DNA from: Peptoniphilaceae bacterium
Lineage (GTDB): Bacteria; Bacillota; Clostridia; Tissierellales; Peptoniphilaceae
Assembly (NCBI GenBank): GCA_910589545.1
Contig: CAJUSY010000045.1
Span: forward strand, 1 to 64,000
Direction of reading: 5' to 3'
Length of the DNA stretch: 64,000 nt
The translations under genes were made by a program, and so were the position numbers. This document shows, piece by piece, positions 1 through 7,602 of this stretch. The first letter of the stretch is position 1. Each line of letters starts with the position of its first letter. Below the pieces are notes generated by a model that was not told the DNA's origin, did no database searches, and worked only from the letters and a program-made list of their open reading frames with translations.

Positions 1-108
1 TGTTTGGTTTGTACTTCTCTCAAAGTATTTACTTTATTTAATTTATTAAGGTTCTATTGTTTGTTGTCTTAATGACAACTTACTTCGCACTTTCGTAACG
101 ACTTTGAT

Positions 109-137
109 AGTATATCATACTATCTTTTTCTTGTCAA
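109..137 (-). promoter_or_regulatory. Consensus promoter P2 firing off the left edge
   Basis: On the minus strand TTGACA (132-137) and TATACT (109-114) are separated by exactly 17 bases. No gene lies between it and base 1, so it must drive something beyond the window. The transcript would start near base 102 and carry a GTTGTC-TTAAT-GACAAC hairpin at 63-79. Tandem consensus promoters and a structured leader are typical of rRNA operons; that identity is inferred. Confidence 0.75.
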
Positions 138-204
138 CACTTTTTTTGAAATGTTTTTCAATGTAAAAGTGTTTGTTCGAAATGTTACTTTAGTGAGCTA
201 TTAT

Positions 205-233
205 AGTTTACTATTATCATTTCGTTTTGTCAA
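205..233 (-). promoter_or_regulatory. Promoter P1, upstream of and in tandem with P2
   Basis: On the minus strand TTGACA (228-233) and TAAACT (205-210) have a 17-base spacer. It lies 96 bp upstream of the second promoter and points the same way, out of the window. The -35 is perfect and the -10 matches four of six positions. Confidence 0.6.
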
Positions 234-296
234 GTGTTTTGTAAAACTTTTTTTAATTTTGTTTTACATTAATTACTTTATTTTGAGTAATTTAAA

Positions 297-318
297 AAGC
301 ACTTAACTCAAAGTGCTT
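297..318 (-). terminator. Terminator after the thrE-like pair
   Basis: AAGCACTT (297-304) pairs with AAGTGCTT (311-318) around a 6-base loop. On the minus strand it is followed by a short T-rich run. It sits about 20 bp beyond the stop of the small exporter subunit and separates it from the outward-facing promoters at 109-233. Confidence 0.6.
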
Positions 319-337
319 ATTTATAATATCAAGGTTT

Positions 338-832
338 TTATTTTTTATCAAGTGTTTTTTTGTTTTTTATTTTAAATAATGAATTCGTCTGTAAATGTTC
401 GATAGTATTGTGCTTTATTGACTTAGATGATAGTGAGGCTACGAGTATCCCAAGTGCTATACTTGCCGCAAATAACATTGCATTTCTCGCATGAGAAAAT
501 GCTAATTTAGAATTTTGTTGTATTGTATAGTACATTGTGTAATACATGTCTGCCCCTGGTACTAACGATATTATTCCAGGTATTACAAAAACTGTAACAG
601 GCATGTGAATTTTCCTTGATGCTATCTCTCCTATTATTCCTACTACAATTGATGCAAATAGTGCCGCTATAAATTTGTTATTTAAAATTATCGTTAAATA
701 TTTGTAAACAAACCACGCAACAAAACCAGATATCATTACTATCTTATATGATTTCTTAGGAGAGTCATAAAAAAGTGAAAATCCTAATGTAGCTAATGAA
801 GAAATGATTGATTCTATTATTATATAAAACAT
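338..832 (-). CDS. Threonine/serine exporter family, small subunit (ThrE_2/DUF3815)
   Basis: A 164-residue, very hydrophobic membrane protein with about four or five helices. It matches the C-terminal half of ThrE-type exporters, which many Firmicutes encode as a separate small protein. The segment PVTVFVIPGIISLVPGADMY is the typical family loop (pro-x-x-pro-G-x-x-x-L-V-P-G). Its ATG overlaps the stop of the upstream large subunit by one base (TAATG), so the two are translationally coupled and probably form one transporter. The family exports threonine and serine in Corynebacterium; the substrate here is unknown. A short basic tail ends the protein. Confidence 0.8.
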   Translation of the reverse strand: MFYIIIESIISSLATLGFSLFYDSPKKSYKIVMISGFVAWFVYKYLTIILNNKFIAALFASIVVGIIGEIASRKIHMPVTVFVIPGIISLVPGADMYYTMYYTIQQNSKLAFSHARNAMLFAASIALGILVASLSSKSIKHNTIEHLQTNSLFKIKNKKTLDKK

Positions 833-1626
833 TAAATCGCCTCCATCATTACTGCAAAGTACAGTATACTACCAACACCAAGCGCAATACTCAAAGCTGT
901 TATTATCGCATTTATCATAGAACTTATTCCTGATAAAAGATCTCCACTTAGTACATCTCTAACTGAGTTAGTGATAGATACTCCTGGTACAAATGGCATT
1001 ATGCAACCAACTATTATACTATTCATATCCAAAGCTATATCAAATAAGCCAAATATTTTTAGTGTAACCATCGTTAAAAATGTCATAAAAGTTACTGTTA
1101 CATAAGTATTGACGAACTGAGGATTTTCTTTTCTTTGAAAAAATCTGAAAACGAACATTTCTAATATAGAAATAAAAAAAGCCACAATTGGTTCAATAAT
1201 TCCACCTACTAATAGATGAGCAAATAATCCAGATGCCGCTGCTGCTCCTAAAATGTACATTTTTTTATCTACAGTTCTATTATCTATTTTATTAATTATT
1301 TTTATGGACTCATCCAATGTGTATTCGTCCTTTACAAAATTTCTAGAAAAATTATTGATTTGATGAATTTTCCACAAATTAGTTGCTTTTGGAATTGTCC
1401 TTCTCATAGTTACAAGATCTCCAAAATCAAAACTCAAACATATAATGATGCAAGTATATGATACAAATACATTTATTTTCTGAACTTTTTGAATACTTTT
1501 ACTCATTCTAAAAGCTGTGTCTTCTACACGATATGTTTCAGCACCACTTTCTAATAGAATTCTCGCAGTATCAGCTACTACATCCATTAAATTTTGGCAA
1601 TCTTCTTTTGTTTTAACGAATTGCAA
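832..1626 (-). CDS. Threonine/serine exporter family, large subunit (ThrE_1/DUF1212)
   Basis: About 264 residues. The N-terminal soluble segment carries the family signature ARILLESGAETYRVEDTAFR, followed by several membrane helices with PGVSITNSVRDVLSGDLLSG near the end. I place the start at the TTG at 1624-1626, because GGAGGAG lies 6 bases upstream. The longer open frame to 1866 runs antiparallel through the nitroreductase gene, and its extra residues do not look like the family. It forms a coupled pair with the small subunit downstream. It is divergent from the nitroreductase, with only 43 bp between the two starts. Substrate is inferred from the family only. Confidence 0.8.
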   Translation of the reverse strand: MQFVKTKEDCQNLMDVVADTARILLESGAETYRVEDTAFRMSKSIQKVQKINVFVSYTCIIICLSFDFGDLVTMRRTIPKATNLWKIHQINNFSRNFVKDEYTLDESIKIINKIDNRTVDKKMYILGAAAASGLFAHLLVGGIIEPIVAFFISILEMFVFRFFQRKENPQFVNTYVTVTFMTFLTMVTLKIFGLFDIALDMNSIIVGCIMPFVPGVSITNSVRDVLSGDLLSGISSMINAIITALSIALGVGSILYFAVMMEAI

Positions 1627-1669
1627 AATATCTCCTCCAATATTAAAATTATAACATAAGGAGGCACTT

Positions 1670-2173
1670 ATGGATATTATCAAAAACAGAAGATCGAAAA
1701 GAAATTTTACATCGAAAAAAGTAGATAAAAAAGATATTGAACAAATAGTAGAAGCCGGCACTTTTGCTCCTACTGGAATGAATAAGCAAGATAATATAAT
1801 CGTGGCTATCACAAGTAATACTGTTATGGAAAACTTATTAAAAGCTATCAGAAAGCATTTAAACAATGAAAGTTACAACGGATTTTACAATTGCAAGAAT
1901 ATGATTCTTCTCTTGAGTCCTCACGATAATAGAAACAGAAAGTTCGACTGTGGATGCATAATGCAAAATATGATGTTGAAAGCTTGTGAATTAAACGTAG
2001 GTAATGTATGGATTAATCAATTTTACGATTCTTATGAAAGCTTACCTATTAAAGAATTTTTAAAATCAATAGATATTGATGATAGCTACGAAATCACTTG
2101 TGCTTTAGCTCTTGGTCACAGTGATGAAACCCCAAAAATTAAACCAAACAAATTTACAACTAAATTTATTTAA
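1670..2173 (+). CDS. Nitroreductase family protein
   Basis: A 167-residue FMN-dependent oxidoreductase of the nitroreductase fold. The N-terminal RRSKRNFTSKKVDKKDIEQI segment (residues 7-26) is the typical FMN-phosphate-binding start, and GTFAPTGMNKQD follows. The C-terminal half has the usual C-x(n)-G-NVWINQF region and ALALGHSDE. It is at the short end for the family (usually 170-220). AAGGAGG lies 7 bases before the ATG. The gene is monocistronic, ends at a strong hairpin and converges on nqrF. The physiological substrate cannot be told from sequence. Confidence 0.85.
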   Translation: MDIIKNRRSKRNFTSKKVDKKDIEQIVEAGTFAPTGMNKQDNIIVAITSNTVMENLLKAIRKHLNNESYNGFYNCKNMILLLSPHDNRNRKFDCGCIMQNMMLKACELNVGNVWINQFYDSYESLPIKEFLKSIDIDDSYEITCALALGHSDETPKIKPNKFTTKFI

Positions 2174-2179
2174 AAAAAT

Positions 2180-2222
2180 AGATCGATTGAATTCCGATTA
2201 ATAATCAGTTTTCAATCGATCT
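2180..2222. terminator. Bidirectional terminator between nitroreductase and nqrF
   Basis: A 12-bp perfect stem: AGATCGATTGAA (2180-2191) with TTCAATCGATCT (2211-2222). T-rich runs follow on the plus strand (TTTATTTT) and A-rich sequence on the other side serves the minus strand. It lies between two convergent genes. Confidence 0.85.
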
Positions 2223-2228
2223 TTTATT

Positions 2229-3344
2229 TTAGAAGTTATCGTAATAAATTCTATCGTCAGTTACTCCAACTTCATTCAATGCTTTTGTCAAAGATTCTAT
2301 CATTCTTGGTGAACCGCATAAGTAAGCTGAGCTGTTCTTACCAGTTTCTTTGCAATATTTCTTGATTGCATCGTCAGCATGTCCAGTTTCTCCTTCCCAA
2401 TTCATTTCAGGAGTTGTTCTTGACAATACTGGGATAAATTTGAAATCGTACAAATCTTCTTCAAATTCTTTCAATTCATCTAACAAGAATAAATCATCTG
2501 GAGTTTTCGCCCCAAAGTAGAATCTTGCTTTTCTCTTAATATCATGGTCTCTCATGTGGTTAAGGATAGATCTTATTGGTGCAAAACCAGTTCCCGCTGC
2601 TCCCAATATGATTTCGGTATCTTCATCATGATAGTAGAAATCACCATAAGGACCATTGATAGTAACCTTGTCACCTTCTTTAAGAACTTTGTGACAATAA
2701 GTTGTACATATACCCTTGGTATAACCAATTAACAATTCTATATGTTTTTCATCTCTAATACTAGATGCAATAGAATATGCTCTGAATACTTCTTCATCTG
2801 ATCCTTCATATCCATCGCCTTTTGGATATTCTTCTGCTTTTAATTGTACATATTGACCTGGCTTAAATTTGATTGTTTCTCCTTCTGGAAGTTCAAATCT
2901 AAACTTTGTGATTCTATCAGTCAAAGGTAATTTTTCAACAAGAGTTGTTTCGTATTCTTTGACATTAAATAATTCTTCTGGAATTTGAATCGAAATATCT
3001 TTTTTTACTTTTACTTGACAAGATAATCTAACGCTATCGTTAAGTTCATCTTCTGTTAACATTGGTTTTTCTGTAGCAAGTACAGGACCTGCCCCATCCA
3101 AAACTTTTACTTTACAGTAACCGCATGATCCCTTTCCACCACAAGCTGATGGAATGAATACTTTTTGGTTTCTAAGTGTAGATAATAAACTATCTCCACC
3201 ATCTACCGTAAATTCTTTATCGTTATTAATAGTTAGTTTTACTTCACCATAATCTGCAATGTATTTATCTGCAAATGAAAGCAACAATGCAAATAATGCA
3301 CACAACACAGACACTACAATTGTTGTAATAATTATTTGTCCCAT
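2229..3344 (-). CDS. nqrF: Na+-translocating NADH:quinone reductase subunit F
   Basis: A 371-residue membrane-anchored flavoprotein and the NADH-oxidising subunit of Na+-NQR. One N-terminal helix (about 5-24) precedes a plant-type [2Fe-2S] domain with Cys68, Cys74, Cys77 and Cys109. A ferredoxin-reductase module follows, with the FAD motif RAYSIAS and the NAD-binding GAAGTGFAPIRSIL, and the protein ends in YDNF. This architecture separates NqrF from RnfB/RnfC, so the complex is NQR-like rather than RNF. It is last in the nqrBCDEF operon, 9 bp after nqrE, with AAGGAGG upstream. It is slightly shorter than the Vibrio protein (about 408). Confidence 0.93.
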   Translation of the reverse strand: MGQIIITTIVVSVLCALFALLLSFADKYIADYGEVKLTINNDKEFTVDGGDSLLSTLRNQKVFIPSACGGKGSCGYCKVKVLDGAGPVLATEKPMLTEDELNDSVRLSCQVKVKKDISIQIPEELFNVKEYETTLVEKLPLTDRITKFRFELPEGETIKFKPGQYVQLKAEEYPKGDGYEGSDEEVFRAYSIASSIRDEKHIELLIGYTKGICTTYCHKVLKEGDKVTINGPYGDFYYHDEDTEIILGAAGTGFAPIRSILNHMRDHDIKRKARFYFGAKTPDDLFLLDELKEFEEDLYDFKFIPVLSRTTPEMNWEGETGHADDAIKKYCKETGKNSSAYLCGSPRMIESLTKALNEVGVTDDRIYYDNF

Positions 3345-3353
3345 GATTCCTCC

Positions 3354-3938
3354 TTATGATATTTGAACTATACCAGAGAATCCGATGAATGCCATCGCCA
3401 TGATTCCAGTTATAATTAAAGTTAGAGGAGATCCTTGGAGACCTTTTGGTACAGATGAATCTTTGATTTTAGATCTAATTCCTGCCATTGATACAATTGC
3501 TAGCATCCAACCAAGTCCACTTCCTATTGCAAATCCAACTGTCTGCAAGAAGTTGTAGTTTCTGATTACCATAAACAAACTTACCCCTAAAATCGCACAA
3601 TTTACTGTGATAAGTGGCAAGAATATTCCCAATGCGTAATATAAATTTGGAATATATTTTTCCAAAATCATTTCCAATAATTGAACGAATGCCGCTATCG
3701 AAATGATAAAAATTATATATCTCAAATATTCTATATTAAATCTAACAATTAATTTGTATAAGAAAAAGTTGATTATAGTTGTTATTGTCAATACGAATGT
3801 TACGGCTATTCCCAAACCTGTTGCAGTTTCAATTTCCTTACTTACAGCTATGAATGAACACATCCCCAAAAAGTTTGAGAAAATCATATTCGAAGTAAAG
3901 ATTGATGCAAAAAATATAACTAAAGGACTAATTGTCAT
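3354..3938 (-). CDS. nqrE: Na+-NQR subunit E (RnfA/NqrE family)
   Basis: A 194-residue membrane protein with six predicted helices. It carries the family signature FFASIFTSNMIFSNFLGMCS near the N-terminus and NCAILGVSLFM in the middle. NqrE and NqrD are homologous, oppositely oriented subunits that coordinate an intramembrane iron centre through conserved cysteines in these half-helices (established for the family). The start ATG overlaps the nqrD stop by one base (TAATG), indicating coupled translation. It is followed after 9 bp by nqrF. Confidence 0.92.
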   Translation of the reverse strand: MTISPLVIFFASIFTSNMIFSNFLGMCSFIAVSKEIETATGLGIAVTFVLTITTIINFFLYKLIVRFNIEYLRYIIFIISIAAFVQLLEMILEKYIPNLYYALGIFLPLITVNCAILGVSLFMVIRNYNFLQTVGFAIGSGLGWMLAIVSMAGIRSKIKDSSVPKGLQGSPLTLIITGIMAMAFIGFSGIVQIS

Positions 3939-4552
3939 TACTTAGCATCTCCTTCCTTTTTAAGATGAGCATTAGCAATCCACATAATAATAGGTAAAAT
4001 GAAGAATGCTGCTGGTGGCATAACCATCATTGTCCAAGGCACAAAACTTTCAGGCATTATTCTGAATCCAAATACACTACCGAATCCCAATAATTCTCTG
4101 ACTAAAGCTATAAGCACAAGAACTACAGTATAACCCAAGCCTGATGCCACACCATCTACAAAACTACTTACAGGATCGTTGCTGATAGCAAATGCTTCTG
4201 CACGTCCCATGATTATACAGTTGGTAATAATCAATCCTACATATGGTCCCAGAGTTTTGCTCATTTCTGGCATATAAGCCTTCAAGAAAATATCTACAAT
4301 AATAACGAAGAAAGCTATAATAAACACTTGAACCATCATACGAATGTGTTTAGGAGTTACCTTTCTTAGTAAACTTATCAAAAATGATGAACATCCAGTA
4401 ACGAAAGCTAATGCAAGTCCCATTACTAAAGAGTTCATACAAAGGTTAGTAACAGCTAATGTTGAACAAATCCCAATAACTTGTATAAGAACAGGGTTGT
4501 CATCCAGTAATCCATTTTTTAATAATTTAGAATATTTATTTGAACTAGCCAT
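3938..4552 (-). CDS. nqrD: Na+-NQR subunit D (RnfE/NqrD family)
   Basis: A 204-residue membrane protein, the partner of NqrE. It has NPVLIQVIGICSTLAVTNLC at the N-terminus and LIITNCIIMGRAEAFA in the middle, each with the conserved cysteine expected near the buried iron site. About six helices are predicted. It overlaps nqrC and nqrE by one base each (TAATG at both junctions), so the operon is tightly coupled. It is the usual length for the family. Confidence 0.92.
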   Translation of the reverse strand: MASSNKYSKLLKNGLLDDNPVLIQVIGICSTLAVTNLCMNSLVMGLALAFVTGCSSFLISLLRKVTPKHIRMMVQVFIIAFFVIIVDIFLKAYMPEMSKTLGPYVGLIITNCIIMGRAEAFAISNDPVSSFVDGVASGLGYTVVLVLIALVRELLGFGSVFGFRIMPESFVPWTMMVMPPAAFFILPIIMWIANAHLKKEGDAK

Positions 4553-5157
4553 TATTTACCTCCATTCTTAATAAATTCATTAACATCTTCATTTATCATA
4601 TTAACAACAAATGTAGATGTTTGAGTAGCACCACTTATAGCATCAATGTTACCGCCATTTGCAGGTTTATTGATTACAATTTTGCCGTCTACTGGTTTGG
4701 AAATATCCAAATCTCTGTATTGGTTTTTGTATTCATCTTCTGTAATACGTCCACCCAAACCAGGAGTTTCGTCTTGTTTAATGAATTCAATACCAACGAT
4801 TTTTTTCATATCTTTAGTTATTCCTACATATCCACTTATTGAACCCCAAAGACCAGGACCGTTAATAGGAACTGCATAAGCTTTTTCTTCTCCGTTTTGT
4901 TTTAAAACGTAAAGCTTACCGTTTTTGTAATCTTCTTCTGTGACATTGTCCTTAAATGTTTTGTCGATATTCGAAGCGGAAGTATCTTCAGGTAAAATAT
5001 TAAATACATTCAAAATCTTATGTTTTAATTCTATATCTTGATTGAATTTTACTGTAGGAGTTGTAACTTGATTTAACAAAGCTAACGCTAATGTCAAAAC
5101 TAGTGTCAATCCCAACATAAAAATTACTGGATATACGACTGATTTTTTCTTAGCCAT
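4552..5157 (-). CDS. nqrC: Na+-NQR subunit C, FMN-binding (RnfG/NqrC family)
   Basis: About 201 residues. One N-terminal membrane helix (about 8-30) precedes a periplasmic-type FMN-binding domain. The covalent flavinylation motif DAISGAT is at residues 172-178, with Thr178 as the likely FMN acceptor; the ApbE flavin transferase needed for this is not in the window. I start the gene at the ATG at 5155-5157, which has AAGGAGG about 9 bases upstream and overlaps the end of nqrB by 8 bases. A longer open frame reaches 5259, but its extra 34 residues lie inside nqrB and are not family-like. Confidence 0.92.
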   Translation of the reverse strand: MAKKKSVVYPVIFMLGLTLVLTLALALLNQVTTPTVKFNQDIELKHKILNVFNILPEDTSASNIDKTFKDNVTEEDYKNGKLYVLKQNGEEKAYAVPINGPGLWGSISGYVGITKDMKKIVGIEFIKQDETPGLGGRITEDEYKNQYRDLDISKPVDGKIVINKPANGGNIDAISGATQTSTFVVNMINEDVNEFIKNGGK

Positions 5158-6136
5158 TAACCTTGACCTCCTTATTTGATTTTGTTTTTTTATTAGCTTG
5201 AACTTTATTAACACAATAATCGATAATTGGTGCAAAAGTATTGCCAATAAGTACAGCAAACATTACTCCACCTGCGAATAATGCAAATCCTCTGATAATT
5301 ACAGTAACAATTCCGATTATGAAACCGTAAATCCACTTACCAATAGTAGTCTTTGCTGCAGAAACTGGATCTGTTGCCATGAATACAGTTCCAAACAAAA
5401 AACCTCCCATTAACATTCCATAAATTGGATTAGGAACGGATGTCACACCCATTGCGTTAAAAATTAAACTTAACGCACAAAAACCTAAAACACTTCCAGC
5501 CATTATTTGCCAACTAGCAACCTTTTTATAAATCAAATAAATTGCTCCAATTATAATCAATACTTTGCAAGTTTCACCAATAACACCAGGAATTTGTCCC
5601 ATAATCATTGTTGGAATTGTTTCAAATGTTGAATTAACTTTGAATGCTGTCATTGGAGTTGGTTGAGTCATAGAATCCAATGATTTTGTTAAGTAAGTTC
5701 CAAATCCTCCTGGAAAACCACCCGCAGCTTTGTTCCAGTAAATAGTCATTTGTTGAGGAAAATTAACATAAATAAATACACGAGCCACTAAGGCTGGATT
5801 GAAAACATTTTTTGCAAATCCTCCAAAAACCATCTTCCCGAAAAATATACCAAATGCTATACCAACAGCTGAAATCCAAAAAGGAATTGATGGTGGCAAT
5901 GTCATTGTATACAAACAGGATGTGACAATAGCTGCTTCAGATACTTTGTTTCTTTTGAATATTTTAGAATTAGAAAAATATTCAACAAGGCATGCAACAA
6001 TTATGTTTAGCAAAAATAAAGCTAACACTCTTAGCCCATAAAAATATATCGCTACTAAAGCAATAGGCAAAAGAGCAAACATAACAGGATGCATCATTTT
6101 TTGTTTCATAAAATACTTATTATAAAACTCTTTCAT
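5150..6136 (-). CDS. nqrB: Na+-NQR subunit B (RnfD/NqrB family)
   Basis: About 328 residues with eight to ten membrane helices. The covalent FMN site appears as the D-S-M-T-Q-P-T segment near residue 160, with the last Thr as the likely acceptor. GGFAKNVFNPALVARVF and MATDPVSAAKT are family signatures. The ATG at 6136 has AGGGG 8 bases upstream; the GTG at 6145 is too close to that site. It is the first gene of the operon, and a candidate promoter lies at 6246-6273. In typical nqr operons nqrA precedes nqrB. Here the upstream 280 bp are non-coding, so nqrA is missing from this locus. Confidence 0.9.
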   Translation of the reverse strand: MKEFYNKYFMKQKMMHPVMFALLPIALVAIYFYGLRVLALFLLNIIVACLVEYFSNSKIFKRNKVSEAAIVTSCLYTMTLPPSIPFWISAVGIAFGIFFGKMVFGGFAKNVFNPALVARVFIYVNFPQQMTIYWNKAAGGFPGGFGTYLTKSLDSMTQPTPMTAFKVNSTFETIPTMIMGQIPGVIGETCKVLIIIGAIYLIYKKVASWQIMAGSVLGFCALSLIFNAMGVTSVPNPIYGMLMGGFLFGTVFMATDPVSAAKTTIGKWIYGFIIGIVTVIIRGFALFAGGVMFAVLIGNTFAPIIDYCVNKVQANKKTKSNKEVKVNG

Positions 6137-6245
6137 ACCTTTCACCCCTTATAAAAATTTATATATATAAAACCCATAAAATACGGATTTATTTTCTAGA
6201 TAAAAGCTTTTCATTATGTACAATCTAAAAATACTTCTTTTATTA

Positions 6246-6273
6246 ATCATATCATAAAGTAGACTAAAATCAA
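6246..6273 (-). promoter_or_regulatory. Candidate promoter of the nqr operon
   Basis: On the minus strand TTGATT (6268-6273) and TATGAT (6246-6251) have a 16-base spacer, about 110 bp upstream of the nqrB start. The long A+T-rich leader between them (6137-6245) shows no riboswitch I can recognise. Together with the terminator at 6384-6412 this accounts for the 6137-6423 gap. Confidence 0.45.
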
Positions 6274-6383
6274 TGATAAAATTTGTTGTTTTAAAATAGT
6301 ACAATATTTTATGTTGAATATATTATCCATAATTAATATACCCATTTCAGCTAAAAAATATTTATTGAAGATAATTCTCACAT

Positions 6384-6412
6384 AAAAAAATCAACCTTAA
6401 CTACAAGGTCGA
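6384..6412 (-). terminator. Terminator after the flippase-like gene
   Basis: On the minus strand TCGACCTT pairs with AAGGTTGA (8 bp, one G-U; plus-strand positions 6405-6412 and 6391-6398) and runs into seven T residues (6384-6390). It closes the gene ending at 6424. Confidence 0.8.
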
Positions 6413-6423
6413 TTAGTTAAAAA

Positions 6424-7473
6424 TTATTTATTAAGATTAATTAAACTATTATTTTTCTGATAATTTATCCTGTTAGTTTTCACCAATAAAAAGTAAAGTC
6501 CAGCAAAAGGTACCGCCAAGTAAAAAGTTACAAATCTATTGATTGCCATTATACTAAATGCCAAAGATTTCGGCATAAAAGATGAGTACACAAGCATCAT
6601 ACTTCCTTCGATAACACCTACTCCACCTGGAATGTGAACACTTTCAAATGAAATAGTCACCACCGCTTGAATTAAAACCAAAGTCATAAAATTATACGAA
6701 TTTAATCCAAATGATTTGTACAAAATCGCAGGAATTGCAAACGAAAACAAAAGCATCGGAATAGAAATGCATAATAATTTTACAAAAACTTTTTTATTGT
6801 TAATTAAAAACTTACCGAAATTTTTATGTTCTTCAATCGTCTTAGCTATATCTTTTTCTGATTTGCTGAAACGTTTCAGTAATTTTATCTTTGAAAAAAT
6901 AGTATTGAAAAATCTGATTATTGTAGCTGCCAAATCACTGTCAAACATCAAAAACCCAATTCCAATTACAAGAACCAATTGACATACAATACCATATATT
7001 ACTAAATATTTAAATTCAGATATTGATGCAATTCTTCCAACCAATCCAAATATCATAGCAACAAAGAAAATAATCACCATAGACAAATGATAAATCCAGT
7101 TAAATGAGAGTAATGAATTTATCGTAGTTAATGAATCAATGTTATCAGTTCTCATTGTGTGGTATTGAAGTGGCTGACCAAGGCTTCCTCCCGGTGAAAT
7201 CATACTGAAAAAATAATCAGTAAATGTATATCCAAAACATCTTTTAAAAGATACATCGTATCCCTGAATTTTTAATAAATATTTGTAAGAAATAGCCTCC
7301 AATAAAAAAAACATAAACATAGTCATTACACATGCTGCAATGAAAATTGGTCCTATCTTTTTTATAACATCAAAGGCATCGTCTGCCCCAATCTTACTTT
7401 TGATAAAAAATACTATTCCCAAGCTAAATAGAAATACTAATATAGATCTTATTATCGTGTTTTTATTCTTCAT
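6424..7473 (-). CDS. Lysylphosphatidylglycerol synthase TM-region / flippase-like membrane protein (UPF0104)
   Basis: About 349 residues with seven or eight membrane helices. It resembles the membrane half of MprF and stand-alone UPF0104 proteins: the SPGGSLGQPLQYHTMR segment and the late VHIPGGVGVIEGSM motif are the family hallmarks (PGG-x-G). The C-terminal aminoacyl-transferase domain of full MprF is absent, so lipid lysinylation cannot be assumed; a lipid flippase or related membrane role is more likely. I use the ATG at 7473 (MKNKN), which has GAGGTG just upstream, rather than the frame-extending codon at 7503. Single gene with its own terminator. Confidence 0.75.
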   Translation of the reverse strand: MKNKNTIIRSILVFLFSLGIVFFIKSKIGADDAFDVIKKIGPIFIAACVMTMFMFFLLEAISYKYLLKIQGYDVSFKRCFGYTFTDYFFSMISPGGSLGQPLQYHTMRTDNIDSLTTINSLLSFNWIYHLSMVIIFFVAMIFGLVGRIASISEFKYLVIYGIVCQLVLVIGIGFLMFDSDLAATIIRFFNTIFSKIKLLKRFSKSEKDIAKTIEEHKNFGKFLINNKKVFVKLLCISIPMLLFSFAIPAILYKSFGLNSYNFMTLVLIQAVVTISFESVHIPGGVGVIEGSMMLVYSSFMPKSLAFSIMAINRFVTFYLAVPFAGLYFLLVKTNRINYQKNNSLINLNK

Positions 7474-7564
7474 GATACACCTCATCTGATTAAAGTATAC
7501 CATTAGTATAGTACAGTTTGCAATTAGTTTTATTTAATCGTTGACTTTTTGTAAACTTTTCAAA

Positions 7565-7596
7565 ACAAAAAGCCCACCGAAATTAATCAGTAGGCT
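7565..7596 (-). terminator. Terminator of ileS
   Basis: A 10-bp stem with two or three G-U pairs: minus-strand AGCCTACTGA with TCGGTGGGCT, loop of 6, followed by TTTTTGTTTTG. It lies directly after the ileS stop codon. Confidence 0.85.
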
Positions 7597-7602
7597 AATT
7601 CG

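Noticed and set aside
1627..1866. An N-terminal extension of the ThrE large subunit
   Set aside because: It runs opposite to the nitroreductase gene and lacks family character; a TTG with a strong ribosome-binding site starts the real protein.
5158..5259. A 34-residue extension of NqrC
   Set aside because: It lies wholly inside nqrB in another frame, and the downstream ATG has AAGGAGG.
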